From a virus: a DNA stretch of 47,895 nucleotides. The DNA lies in IMG/VR virus record IMGVR_UViG_3300024346_000114, positions 1-47,895 of that record, one strand, 5' to 3'. Positions 6,638 to 15,674 of the stretch are shown piece by piece. Both the position numbers and the translations under genes were made by a program. Below the pieces are notes generated by a model. That model was not told the origin of the DNA. It worked only from the letters and a program-made list of their open reading frames with translations, and searched no databases. Positions within the stretch are counted from its first letter, which is position 1; every line of letters begins with the position of its first letter.

Positions 6638-7021
6638 ATGCCTATTTACTTATACAAAAATCCTAAAACTGGAGTCTCTAAAGAAGTTATTCAAAAAATG
6701 AATGACGAACATATTTATGAAGAGGACGGATTAAAATGGGAAAGAGTCTTTACCAAGCCTAACGCATCAATTGATAGTAAGCTAGATGCAGACAACAGGG
6801 CTGGATTCATAGAAAAAACAGGTAATATGAAGGGTACAGTGGGCGATATGATGGACTATTCTGCAGAACTTTCTGAAGAAAGAGCTTCTAAATCATCAGA
6901 CGGAGAAGATCCTGTTAAGAAGAAGCTTTTTAAAGATTACAAAAAGAAAACGGGTAAAAAGCACCTCAGAGATCAAAAGAAAACCTTTGAGAACTCCAAC
7001 GTCAGAATAGACATAGATTAA
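6638..7021 (+). CDS. Small FmdB-like protein that has lost the zinc-ribbon cysteines
   Basis: The 127-residue protein begins MPIYLYKNPKTG, which follows the MPxYxYxCPxCG opening of FmdB-type zinc ribbons, but the cysteines are replaced and the protein has no Cys at all. Similar Cys-free versions beginning MP-x-Y-x-F/Y-x-N-x-x-TG are familiar in phages as proteins of unknown role. The rest is charged and probably flexible, with a Lys-rich tail (KKKLFKDYKKKTGKKH). Its ATG lies one base after the stop of the glycosyltransferase gene, so it belongs to that operon. Its function is unknown; a small nucleic-acid-binding or virion-associated role is possible. Confidence 0.55.
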   Translation: MPIYLYKNPKTGVSKEVIQKMNDEHIYEEDGLKWERVFTKPNASIDSKLDADNRAGFIEKTGNMKGTVGDMMDYSAELSEERASKSSDGEDPVKKKLFKDYKKKTGKKHLRDQKKTFENSNVRIDID

Positions 7022-7024
7022 TTT

Positions 7025-7048
7025 CTTATTGGTAAATATTCCAATAAG
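7025..7048. other. Hairpin at the convergent 7021/7026 junction
   Basis: CTTATTGG (7025-7032) and CCAATAAG (7041-7048) form a perfect 8-bp stem with an 8-nt loop exactly where a plus-strand and a minus-strand operon meet. There is no U-tract on either side, so it is at best a weak bidirectional terminator or 3'-end stabiliser. Confidence 0.3.
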
Positions 7049-9803
7049 GAATGCTTTGACCAGAGTTAGAGTAAGCATCTATCTCCGACTGACCCCAAGG
7101 TCTTGATGATATCACAGCATTTTGCACAGCCATGGCTTGTCTTGGGTTATTGTGTTCATTTATAAACATAACTTGATTATAGTTTGTGTCGGTTGTATCA
7201 ACCTCTTCATGAACTAAACCCCCATTCAGATATGTCTTATAAGTATAATAATTTTTAAATCCTTGCCCTATGTCTTGGTTTGCATAAAATTGCGACGTTC
7301 CAACTACAGTCACAAACTCTGGAAATTGTTCAAATTCCCAACCAATATCTAATGTGCTAGTAGATGATATTGTATTATCTACGCCCCAAAATCTAGGCTG
7401 GAAATGCCAACTACCACTTTCGTAAATAAAATAACAACCCTCCTCATAAGAAGGGGTTCCTCCATTTGATGGAGCAATAAGCTGAGAAAGACCAGAATTA
7501 GATAAGTTTGCATTTCTTCTTATATAAGAAGCGGCAACAGTACTGTTGTTATTAAAAACATCTTGTTCTGATGATGTAGAGTCTCTTAGGGAAAAGTATT
7601 CCGAAGAAGATGACGTATCACTTTCCCAAAATGCAATTTTATTATCATCCCAATGACCATTAATACTTTCGAAAGTAACTTTTTGGAAGCTGCTTGAACC
7701 TGTTATATCGCCATCGACAATACTATATTTGTTTGTATCGTAACCAAACTCATACCATTTTACTAGGTTATCCCTCAAAGAAGTGGCAAAGTCAACATTC
7801 TTTTCTTCTGATGCTCTATATTTGTTTTGTATGTTGGAAAACCTCAAACATCCTTTAGAAAGACCAACTGAAGAGGAATTTATATACTTAGAAGTATTAG
7901 AAGAAAGATCGTTTTTCAAAGATATCTCGACGTTAATGCTTTTATTATTTTGCTTTGGTATCATTGTGTTACGAGTTTTTCTCTGTATAACTTCCCTATT
8001 TGCAAATTGAGCAATCTCGCCTAAATTTTGATTTTCAAAAAGTTGATTCATAACACCACTATCAACTAATATGCCACTTAATTGTGAATCATCTATGTCT
8101 AATATAATGTTAGTCCCAAAAACCCAGTTTTTTTCTGAAGCTCCATTAATAAAACTTAAATTAATCTGATCAGCATTTTCAATTTGCAAATTATCACAAT
8201 AACCAATAAGATCAGAAAAGCTTCCATTACCGTAAGATATATTCCCATATGAATTGTTTATATCGACCCTCTTATTTGATTTTATTCTTGTCCTGTATTC
8301 TCCTGAACCAGCTCCAGTATCTATATATAGGTTTTCGACATCAAGACCATAACCTTCAATATTGACTCCACTAAAACAATCAATTTTATTGAAGTAAGAA
8401 TCACTAGAATTGAAGCCACCATTTAATCTGTTTTGATCAAAACCAGTCATTAAATTATTTTGAATCCAACTTTCTGTAGCTAAGTTCGACCCACCCAACT
8501 TAATAAAATTGGTAAAGTTTAGATCTTCAGCATTCACATTAAGTATGCTTGCATCAAGACTACTCAGGTTAACCGCGCCAACAACATCGAAACCAGTATT
8601 CGTCTGATCCAAAAAATTAACCGAACCTGTAAAATGAGAGTCACCTCCTACCTTTAAATCATTACTGTGAAAAGAACCCTCCTTGCAAGATAAATTATCT
8701 GAAAACATATCCCCAGAGTAGTGCAATATATTTTGTATACTGGAATCTTGCCCAGTAATTTCTCCCGTTATATAACTTTCTCCAAAAACCTGAACATAAG
8801 AATCACCTGTAATAATATAATTTAAATTAAAAATAGAAGCTCTATTTAAAATATCTGAGTTAGAAGTTTTTGCTATATCTCCAGTTATGGTTATTTTTTT
8901 AAAAAACCTATCCCCTACATCCAAGTTTTGGTCTATAATAAAATCTCCATCAACAAAAAAATCTTCGTTTAACAGCACTAACGATTGACCACTCATGATG
9001 GCATCACCAGATACATTGAAATCCAAAGATGAAAACCCATCAGATAATTCTGAATCCCCCGTTATTAATCCAGTTGTATAATTTTTAGATTCAACCCAAA
9101 GTTCATCCGCTACTTGACTCTCACCCTTATATAAGTCATAAAAAGAACTATTACCCATTATTCTTAAATCAGAATCAAAATCTACTTTACCGTTAAATTC
9201 GCTCCTGTAATCAGATATAAAAGCCCCACTAACATTCGCTTTTTGCAATTTCAAATCAGAACAAGACAAAGTTTCGTCAGCAAAAACTGTATCCCCGTTT
9301 ATATTATCAAAATACGATTCTCCATTGAAGAAATTATTACTAAATGAAAACAAAGAAACAAAAGATTTGTCTACAATACTCTTACTGCCAAGAAGATTAG
9401 AGACAGATATTATGTTATTACTTGTGGCATTTGCACTCATTGAACCTACAGAAAAGATATTGTCAGCACCTTTTTCCATTGTCATTGATTCACTTCCAAA
9501 TAAAAATACAGAATTTGAATTTACATTATTTGAATAGCCTTGTATAAAAACGTTCTCTCCATTAATAATATTTTTTTCCCCTTGGAAAACAAAGTAAGAG
9601 GAATTGTCGGTTTGTTGTTTTTCAACTACAACCTCTTTGTCATTTACAGATATGGAGCCGCTGACAGAAATGTCTCCCGATAAAAAACGATTTAAACTTA
9701 TATCTAATTCGGAATTGTTATTATTAGATAATAATAAATTTTGGCTGTTAGAACCTAAAATTATGTTTTCAAATTGATTTGATTTTATTTTTTGATAACT
9801 CAT
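7026..9803 (-). CDS. Tail fibre-like protein, copy 3 of a tandem family, with a lectin-like C-terminus
   Basis: This 925-residue protein shares its N-terminus with the next two genes: a KIKSNQFEN start, then GDISVSGSISVNDKEV. After it comes a YadA-head-like stretch of G-x-x-N-x-I repeats (about 70-150), then a long region of short TGDS/SGD strands typical of trimeric beta-fibres. An ATESWIQNNLMTG module lies near residue 450. The last 240 residues differ in character, being rich in aromatics and ending in NAVISSRPWGQSEIDAY and a terminal WNIYQ. This resembles the final strands of a concanavalin/LamG-type lectin. Receptor binding by this tip is inferred. It is last in the minus-strand fibre block. 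Confidence 0.7.
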   Translation of the reverse strand: MSYQKIKSNQFENIILGSNSQNLLLSNNNNSELDISLNRFLSGDISVSGSISVNDKEVVVEKQQTDNSSYFVFQGEKNIINGENVFIQGYSNNVNSNSVFLFGSESMTMEKGADNIFSVGSMSANATSNNIISVSNLLGSKSIVDKSFVSLFSFSNNFFNGESYFDNINGDTVFADETLSCSDLKLQKANVSGAFISDYRSEFNGKVDFDSDLRIMGNSSFYDLYKGESQVADELWVESKNYTTGLITGDSELSDGFSSLDFNVSGDAIMSGQSLVLLNEDFFVDGDFIIDQNLDVGDRFFKKITITGDIAKTSNSDILNRASIFNLNYIITGDSYVQVFGESYITGEITGQDSSIQNILHYSGDMFSDNLSCKEGSFHSNDLKVGGDSHFTGSVNFLDQTNTGFDVVGAVNLSSLDASILNVNAEDLNFTNFIKLGGSNLATESWIQNNLMTGFDQNRLNGGFNSSDSYFNKIDCFSGVNIEGYGLDVENLYIDTGAGSGEYRTRIKSNKRVDINNSYGNISYGNGSFSDLIGYCDNLQIENADQINLSFINGASEKNWVFGTNIILDIDDSQLSGILVDSGVMNQLFENQNLGEIAQFANREVIQRKTRNTMIPKQNNKSINVEISLKNDLSSNTSKYINSSSVGLSKGCLRFSNIQNKYRASEEKNVDFATSLRDNLVKWYEFGYDTNKYSIVDGDITGSSSFQKVTFESINGHWDDNKIAFWESDTSSSSEYFSLRDSTSSEQDVFNNNSTVAASYIRRNANLSNSGLSQLIAPSNGGTPSYEEGCYFIYESGSWHFQPRFWGVDNTISSTSTLDIGWEFEQFPEFVTVVGTSQFYANQDIGQGFKNYYTYKTYLNGGLVHEEVDTTDTNYNQVMFINEHNNPRQAMAVQNAVISSRPWGQSEIDAYSNSGQSIPYWNIYQ

Positions 9804-9804
9804 G

Positions 9805-12054
9805 TTATTTTATTCTTATTCTTGGATAGTAATTTCTTCCTCCAAAATTATTATTGATATTATTGGCTGATGGGTTGTTAAACCAATCCACTCTATATTC
9901 AACAACTTGCTTATTTTTAAGTTCTATATCGCAACCAGAAACAAGCCAGTCAGCCTGTTCTTGAACATCTTGATTTGACTCAAGTAAAACAAGATTTTCT
10001 AATTCCAAGCCAATTAAAGACAAACTCTCAAGCTCCTGATCTATAGCACATTTTACTTGGCTTTCTGTAGTCATATAGCCAGTAACATCATTATTTTTTA
10101 ATGGTTCATTTATTGCCAACCACTCGATCCAACCTTCGAGACAAGCTTCATCGTATTTGTACAAAGACGGGCTAATTTCTTTTATCTTGTTTTCAAACTT
10201 TTCAGTTTCATAGCCAGTCAATCCGTGATACATTGACTTCCACCAATCTCCAGAATCTTCTAAATAGTTAAATGTTTGATTATATGGTGAGTATGAGCTA
10301 GACCTTTCCCAAACTTTTTTTATTTCGTTTTTTCCAGTTAAATATAGATTAATATCTATGATATCATTCTGCTTGTAGTATGAATTAATTCCAGTATCCA
10401 CAAAACTTTCTTTAATGGTTACGTCTACAACCCCTTGCAAATCTGCGAGATTACATTGTTCTACATTGAAATTCAATTCTCCAAGAACATCTTCAACATG
10501 AAAATCTCCAGATATATTATTTAATTCTACTTGATCTGAACTAAACTCGCAGTGACCATTAAGATAAAAATCGCTGACCTTGGTATTACCATAAAAGTTT
10601 AAAACCCCAGAAATTAAACTTACCCCATTAAACTTGCAATTTTTAAAGTTTGAAATGCCTGAATATAAAAGATAGTTTTCTAACAAATAAGATTCTCTTA
10701 TAACCTCACTTCCAGTAACCATGAACGTAGAATCTTTTAAATCCATAGACTCACCAGTTAATGAAACGCCACTTATATTATATAATGAACTTTCATTATA
10801 TAAGCTTTGTCCACTTAAGCTACCAGTTATATAAATATTTTTAATATAAGAATCTCCAGATACATTTAAATTGCCACCAATAAAGCTTGCGCCGCTATTT
10901 GTATAATTTCCATGCAAATCAAACCCAGAATTAACATTTAATTGACCAGTTAAATACAAATCTTTAGATATATTTATATTACCTTCTGTATAAAAGCCAG
11001 CTGATATACCCTCATCTGAACTAGAGTAACCTTGACCAGATAACCAGTCAGCAGAAGCAATATTAATATATTCGCTTGAGTCTTTATCTAAAACATATCC
11101 AGATACACAAGAAAAATTATTTGCTGTTAGTGTCGAATCATTAAGCAAAAAAGTTTCTTCTCCAGTACTACCATAAGCTATAACGTCTCCCGTGACGTTT
11201 AAAACAGAATTGTATTCAATTAAGTTTCCATGATCCAAAACAAAATCTCCAGACACATCAACCTCGTCAAAACGCATTACAATGAGTCCAGTCGTAAAGT
11301 TTTTATCTTCAATCCACTGCTTTGTAGCTACGTTTTCGCCACTTATTTTTACTTCACTAAATTTATTAGATTGATTCTTTCTTGTAAGATCCCTTAGAGT
11401 ATATTCACCAAAAAAAGTTTCTCCATTAATTTGAGAGTTTGAAGTGAATTTTGATTTATCATAAAAAATAGACGAGTTTGATGATTTTATTGAACTAGCA
11501 ACTAAAGAATTTGAAACAACTAGCTTTGATAGTTCTGTCTTTTCATTAAAAGAAACACTTTTTTCAAAATGAGTATCTCCGTAAACATATATGTTTTCGT
11601 GGTAAAGGTATAGAGAACTACTCTCTTTTACTTCTTTAATCTCTTCATTGTTAGATGCTATAACAACACTTCCTTTTGAATTTGAAAAAGTTACATTAGA
11701 CCCAGCAATAACAGCGTTGAAATCAGAATAATAGAAAGAATTGTTATCCCCGTTTAAAATAATATTTTTTTCGCCAGATATTAAATTTTCATTACCTCTT
11801 ATTACAGAATTATTTCCGCCAGATATAATATTTTCATAACCACATAATACAGAGTTAACATATGGATCATAATACGATTTATTTCCATATATTTCAACAC
11901 CGTTGACTGTAAGTGATCCACTTATATTTATGTCATGATTTATGGGAAAACCAAGACCGAAATGATAACCAGAACTTGTTTCTGATACAGTTAGGTCGTT
12001 AGATATAACCTCTGGCATATCTATTTGATTTATTTTTATTTTATTGTAAGCCAT
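9805..12054 (-). CDS. Tail fibre-like protein, copy 2 of a tandem family
   Basis: This 749-residue paralogue of its neighbours begins MAYNKIKINQIDMP, with GDIxxSGSLxVNG rewritten as INISGSLTVNGVEIYG. The most regular YadA-like stretch in the family runs from about residue 70 to 140, with segments such as ENIISGGNNSVIRGNENLIS in which N-x-I-x-G recurs every 6-9 residues. Next come NVATKQWIEDKNFTTGL (about 235-252) and a long beta-rich shaft of SGD, TGS and SGV strands. The C-terminal 190 residues are different and partly helical, contain two Trp-rich segments, and end in GGRNYYPRIRIK. It is probably a homotrimeric adhesin or fibre. It lies 1 bp from its downstream neighbour and 6 bp from the upstream one, so the three are one operon. 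Confidence 0.68.
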   Translation of the reverse strand: MAYNKIKINQIDMPEVISNDLTVSETSSGYHFGLGFPINHDINISGSLTVNGVEIYGNKSYYDPYVNSVLCGYENIISGGNNSVIRGNENLISGEKNIILNGDNNSFYYSDFNAVIAGSNVTFSNSKGSVVIASNNEEIKEVKESSSLYLYHENIYVYGDTHFEKSVSFNEKTELSKLVVSNSLVASSIKSSNSSIFYDKSKFTSNSQINGETFFGEYTLRDLTRKNQSNKFSEVKISGENVATKQWIEDKNFTTGLIVMRFDEVDVSGDFVLDHGNLIEYNSVLNVTGDVIAYGSTGEETFLLNDSTLTANNFSCVSGYVLDKDSSEYINIASADWLSGQGYSSSDEGISAGFYTEGNINISKDLYLTGQLNVNSGFDLHGNYTNSGASFIGGNLNVSGDSYIKNIYITGSLSGQSLYNESSLYNISGVSLTGESMDLKDSTFMVTGSEVIRESYLLENYLLYSGISNFKNCKFNGVSLISGVLNFYGNTKVSDFYLNGHCEFSSDQVELNNISGDFHVEDVLGELNFNVEQCNLADLQGVVDVTIKESFVDTGINSYYKQNDIIDINLYLTGKNEIKKVWERSSSYSPYNQTFNYLEDSGDWWKSMYHGLTGYETEKFENKIKEISPSLYKYDEACLEGWIEWLAINEPLKNNDVTGYMTTESQVKCAIDQELESLSLIGLELENLVLLESNQDVQEQADWLVSGCDIELKNKQVVEYRVDWFNNPSANNINNNFGGRNYYPRIRIK

Positions 12055-12060
12055 TATATA

Positions 12061-15039
12061 TTATGAACTGTAAGTCATTTCTGACAAGTTACTTGGAATT
12101 AAATCTAAATCTGGAAAGACTCTATTATGAACAGAACCATTTTTCCATCCGCCTCCATCATATTGGTGCGAATCAGGTATTTGATCTTGCCAACTAGATC
12201 CGTTATCCAAAACGTTAGGAAATTTACTCATAAACATTTTAGATGATTTATACAATAATGAATCTACAGTATAAAAGTCGGACCAGCAATCAGTGTTTAT
12301 TGTTTCATATCTATTTAGAGGGTTGAATGTTTCATTGGGGTTGAAGGTTCTAAAATAAGGTCTTACGGTTTTTCTTGAATCATACCTGTAATCTGAGAAA
12401 TCATCTATTTTAGAAAGAACCAAATTATGTTTGAATTTGTTTTCTTTAGAAGAGTCTATATTAACATCAGAATCCGACTGAGGAATCCAAGCAGAAGGGA
12501 AGCTCATATAATATATTTCTTCGCCTTCAAATTTACCTTTTAATATATCAGATAAACCAAAATTATCATAAGTTGGAGTATCGTAAGCTGCATATTGGTT
12601 TTTGTAATTCAACAAATCGTCCCACATTGTTTTTTGATACACGGAATAAAAAAGATTACTGTAAACTTCTAAATCACTATCATCCCAATCTACTACATTA
12701 GTATCCTCATTAGCTAATAAACCCTGATTTTGTATATAATCTTGCCAAACTCCAACAATGCAATCTTGCCCAGATTGACCAGCTGCATTAGCCTTTGTTT
12801 TTGAATTATAAACAAGGTTCAGAAAGTTCTCGACATAAGGTTTTACATTTGGTTTGGTATTTTGAAGACCATTCACCCAACCATACCAATAAGTAAATAG
12901 TTTCCAAAATAAGTTTACATTTTTTGCTGTTGGCAATACCCTATTGAAAAAAGTCCAACTCAAATAAGGGTTATCTCTATTTAATATATCTAACCATATT
13001 TGCATGTACTTATCTCTATGGATAACTTCTGTAAACGGTGAATCAAAAGCCCAATTTGATAACTTTTCATTAAGATCAGAAACCCTCAAATAAGAAGGAT
13101 CATAATCATCTGTTTGTTTTGTCCCAGATATAATATTGAGCTTTACAGCTGTTGGGTCTGGGCTAACTTTGAAATTATCAACAGATATTTTTTCCAACCT
13201 AAAACCGCTAGGCTGATGCAAACTCTCAACATTCGTTTTGGGTATTGTTATATAGCCCTTATTAGATATCTTTGTCAGAGCCTGACCTGAGTCTATAGAA
13301 GTATTCCAAAGATTGCCACTACCTATATTAAGACTAGAAGATTTTTGTATTTTTATAAAATTATGTGGACTATATCCAGTAGATTTTATTTTTGGAAAGT
13401 TTTGATCAGGCGCTAAAACTTGGGTGTTTGTAGGGATTGCAACATTATTAAAATAAACAGAATTAGAATTTATATTTATAGAAGGATAATTATCTGGGTT
13501 TGGACCAGCTAAATAAGGAAGCGTTAAAGTTTCTATGATAGAGCTGTCAAAAAGACCGACATTTCCAGTTGATGTTAGGTCTACAATCTCCTTGTTGGAT
13601 GATAGTTCTGATGGATAAGTATCAAACCAAGATTCTGTAGCTAAATCAGATCCAGTTAACTGCGCCGAGTTTGATAGGTTTATATTGCTCGCACTTGAAG
13701 ATGTTAAATCTTTTACATAAAATCCCCCTCCAAAATCCAGATCACTTAAACTGCCTATATTTATGTTTTTAGTGACGTATAAGGACCCGCTAACCTCTAG
13801 ATTTTCGAAGCTGACCTCTTGGTTTGTTTCGATATCTACATCATTTGTTACTAAACTATTACTCCCTGTATTTAAGTTGTTATAATATCCGCTTACGAAT
13901 AAAGATTCAGATTTAATATCTGATTGTAATTCTAAAGAACTTAATATTAAATTTCTATTGTTTAACTCAAAAAGTCCAGTCAAAAAACCTTGACCCGTAA
14001 CCCAACTTTCAGTCGCTACATTAAAATCGCCTGATCTAATTTCTTCCCCCCCAAACCCAGAAACAAAAAAACCATCTTCTATGTAAACGATCGTATTACC
14101 AGAAAACAGACCCTCAATAAAAGTTTCCTTGTTTTGTGATTGATTAATTCTTGTTGACGGAACGTTAATATCACCAGTGTCAAAAAATAAATTTCCAACT
14201 TTTGATACAGGTGACTCAGAACCCTCTATCAAAATATAACCAGAAGATGTTAAGTCGTCAACTCCAGATAAAGAATGATTGGATGAAGACGCAAAGTTTT
14301 GCTCGTTAACCCATTTTTCTGTTACTATACTAGAATCTGTAAAATCATTACTGATTTTAGAGTTGCCATTTAATTCAATTAAGCCTCCCCAAGCGCCATT
14401 CTGGAAAGAAGCGGACTCTGACACTAGACTATCAGCTTCAAAATAACCGCTAACCACAAAAGAAGAGCAGCTTAAATCACCAATATTAGCAGATTTAAAC
14501 ACTGCATTATTTAAAGTTGTTTTGGATAAGAAAAAAGAATCTCCATCAAAGTAATTGCCGTTATCACAATCAATAACTATTGAGTTGCTGTGCAATCTAG
14601 ATGCTTCCGAACCATTCTCTTTAGCAAAAAACAATACAGAGTCATTAATATTTAAGTTGTAAAATGAATTTAACCCAATTATAGTGTTATTGCTCGAGTT
14701 TTCCCTAAAAGAAACGCTCGAAACGTTACAAAGCAGATTGTTATTTGTATTTTTCGATGGCAAAGAATGTTTGGTATCAAGAAAAACGTTTCCAGAAGAG
14801 TTTAATAAATCATTATCAAAATCTTCAAATAAGTAATAGTTGTCATTAATACCCAATGAAGACCCGTCGACAATATCTCCATTTAGGCTCAGGCTTCCCG
14901 TGATCTCAAAATCACCAGTAATCGACTCCACAAGTTCAATGTCCACATTTTTACCTTGCGAAATAGAAAAATCGCCACTACTACTCAAAAAAACAGGAAA
15001 TTCTACTTGATTGATTTGAATTTTTGTTAATTCCATCAT
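12061..15039 (-). CDS. Tail fibre-like protein, copy 1 of a tandem family
   Basis: This is the largest fibre paralogue (992 residues if the first of two adjacent ATG codons is used; the second gives MELTKIQINQ, closer to its paralogues). The anchor is KIQINQVEFP followed by GDFEITGSLSLNGDI. It carries four ESW-type modules: SSIVTEKWVNEQNFAS (about 235-250), NVATESWVTGQGFLTGL (about 340-357), LATESWFDTYP (about 475) and related strands. The C-terminal 360 residues are unrelated to the paralogues: they are Trp/Tyr-rich, partly helical, and end in a Gly/Ser segment. This looks like a distinct receptor-binding head. It is first in the fibre operon and starts 35 bp from the divergent SSB-like gene. 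Confidence 0.68.
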   Translation of the reverse strand: MMELTKIQINQVEFPVFLSSSGDFSISQGKNVDIELVESITGDFEITGSLSLNGDIVDGSSLGINDNYYLFEDFDNDLLNSSGNVFLDTKHSLPSKNTNNNLLCNVSSVSFRENSSNNTIIGLNSFYNLNINDSVLFFAKENGSEASRLHSNSIVIDCDNGNYFDGDSFFLSKTTLNNAVFKSANIGDLSCSSFVVSGYFEADSLVSESASFQNGAWGGLIELNGNSKISNDFTDSSIVTEKWVNEQNFASSSNHSLSGVDDLTSSGYILIEGSESPVSKVGNLFFDTGDINVPSTRINQSQNKETFIEGLFSGNTIVYIEDGFFVSGFGGEEIRSGDFNVATESWVTGQGFLTGLFELNNRNLILSSLELQSDIKSESLFVSGYYNNLNTGSNSLVTNDVDIETNQEVSFENLEVSGSLYVTKNINIGSLSDLDFGGGFYVKDLTSSSASNINLSNSAQLTGSDLATESWFDTYPSELSSNKEIVDLTSTGNVGLFDSSIIETLTLPYLAGPNPDNYPSININSNSVYFNNVAIPTNTQVLAPDQNFPKIKSTGYSPHNFIKIQKSSSLNIGSGNLWNTSIDSGQALTKISNKGYITIPKTNVESLHQPSGFRLEKISVDNFKVSPDPTAVKLNIISGTKQTDDYDPSYLRVSDLNEKLSNWAFDSPFTEVIHRDKYMQIWLDILNRDNPYLSWTFFNRVLPTAKNVNLFWKLFTYWYGWVNGLQNTKPNVKPYVENFLNLVYNSKTKANAAGQSGQDCIVGVWQDYIQNQGLLANEDTNVVDWDDSDLEVYSNLFYSVYQKTMWDDLLNYKNQYAAYDTPTYDNFGLSDILKGKFEGEEIYYMSFPSAWIPQSDSDVNIDSSKENKFKHNLVLSKIDDFSDYRYDSRKTVRPYFRTFNPNETFNPLNRYETINTDCWSDFYTVDSLLYKSSKMFMSKFPNVLDNGSSWQDQIPDSHQYDGGGWKNGSVHNRVFPDLDLIPSNLSEMTYSS

Positions 15040-15048
15040 ACAATATGT

Positions 15049-15056
15049 TATCTATA
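15049..15056 (-). promoter_or_regulatory. Possible late promoter of the fibre operon (TATAGATA)
   Basis: TATAGATA on the minus strand differs by one base from TATAAATA and sits 9 nt before the first ATG of the fibre operon, a spacing like that of other late-type boxes here. A single AT-rich octamer is weak evidence. Confidence 0.35.
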
Positions 15057-15074
15057 AGAGTTACACAGATAAAT

Positions 15075-15674
15075 ATGAAACATACATTATACAAACCAAA
15101 TTCTAAAAATACTGGTTCAGCCTTTAGTTTTGATTCAGTTAAAGACAAAGAAGGCAGAAATGTACTTTTTGTTTCCATGATACAACAACACAGCTGGGAT
15201 GACAAAAGAAAAAATGGGTCCTTCAAGGAAAATGCAAAAAACCAAGATAAGTCAGCAACCATCAAGTTGTCTTTTGTGGAGGCTGGAGAGTTCATATCTA
15301 GCTTTAGATCAAGAAAGCCTTTTGTAGCATTTCATAGAAACAAAGAAGAAACCACCATTATAAAATTAACCCCTTGGGATAAAAAGAGAAAAATTGTGGG
15401 GCAAGAAGGAGATGAGTGGCACGAAACCCCAGCTTGGGGTTTATCTGTAATCAGAAATTCAGCTCAAACATTCAAACTACCTATTGAAGCTGGAGAATCA
15501 GTTGTTATAGAAGAACTTTTAAAATCATATATACGTAAATGCTTGGAGGCAAATACGAACGAATATAATAAAAATTCTCCACAAAAAGAATATAAATCTC
15601 CACAAAAAGAATACAAAAAACCAGAGCAGGAAAACAAATCAAAAGATTCTTTTTCAGACGATGTCCCGTTCTAA
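15075..15674 (+). CDS. Candidate single-stranded DNA-binding protein with SSB-like acidic C-terminal tip
   Basis: I chose the ATG at 15075 (199 residues). The ATG at 15024 would overlap the divergent fibre gene and adds a segment unlike the rest. Residues 1-155 look like one compact beta-rich domain with many basic and aromatic residues (for example IQQHSWDDKRK and FHRNKEETTIIKLTPWDKK). The tail is flexible and hydrophilic, contains a tandem duplicated SPQKEYK, and ends in DSFSDDVPF. That ending closely matches the D-D-x-P-F tip of bacterial SSB proteins, which recruits replication and repair partners. I do not recognise the core fold as a canonical OB-fold SSB. Its stop overlaps the next gene by 14 bp, and the operon also carries the recombination candidate at 18511. 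Confidence 0.5.
   Translation: MKHTLYKPNSKNTGSAFSFDSVKDKEGRNVLFVSMIQQHSWDDKRKNGSFKENAKNQDKSATIKLSFVEAGEFISSFRSRKPFVAFHRNKEETTIIKLTPWDKKRKIVGQEGDEWHETPAWGLSVIRNSAQTFKLPIEAGESVVIEELLKSYIRKCLEANTNEYNKNSPQKEYKSPQKEYKKPEQENKSKDSFSDDVPF

Noticed and set aside
15024-15074. Earlier ATG for the SSB-like gene.
   Set aside because: It overlaps the divergent fibre gene start; MKHTLYKPN at 15075 gives a compact domain.
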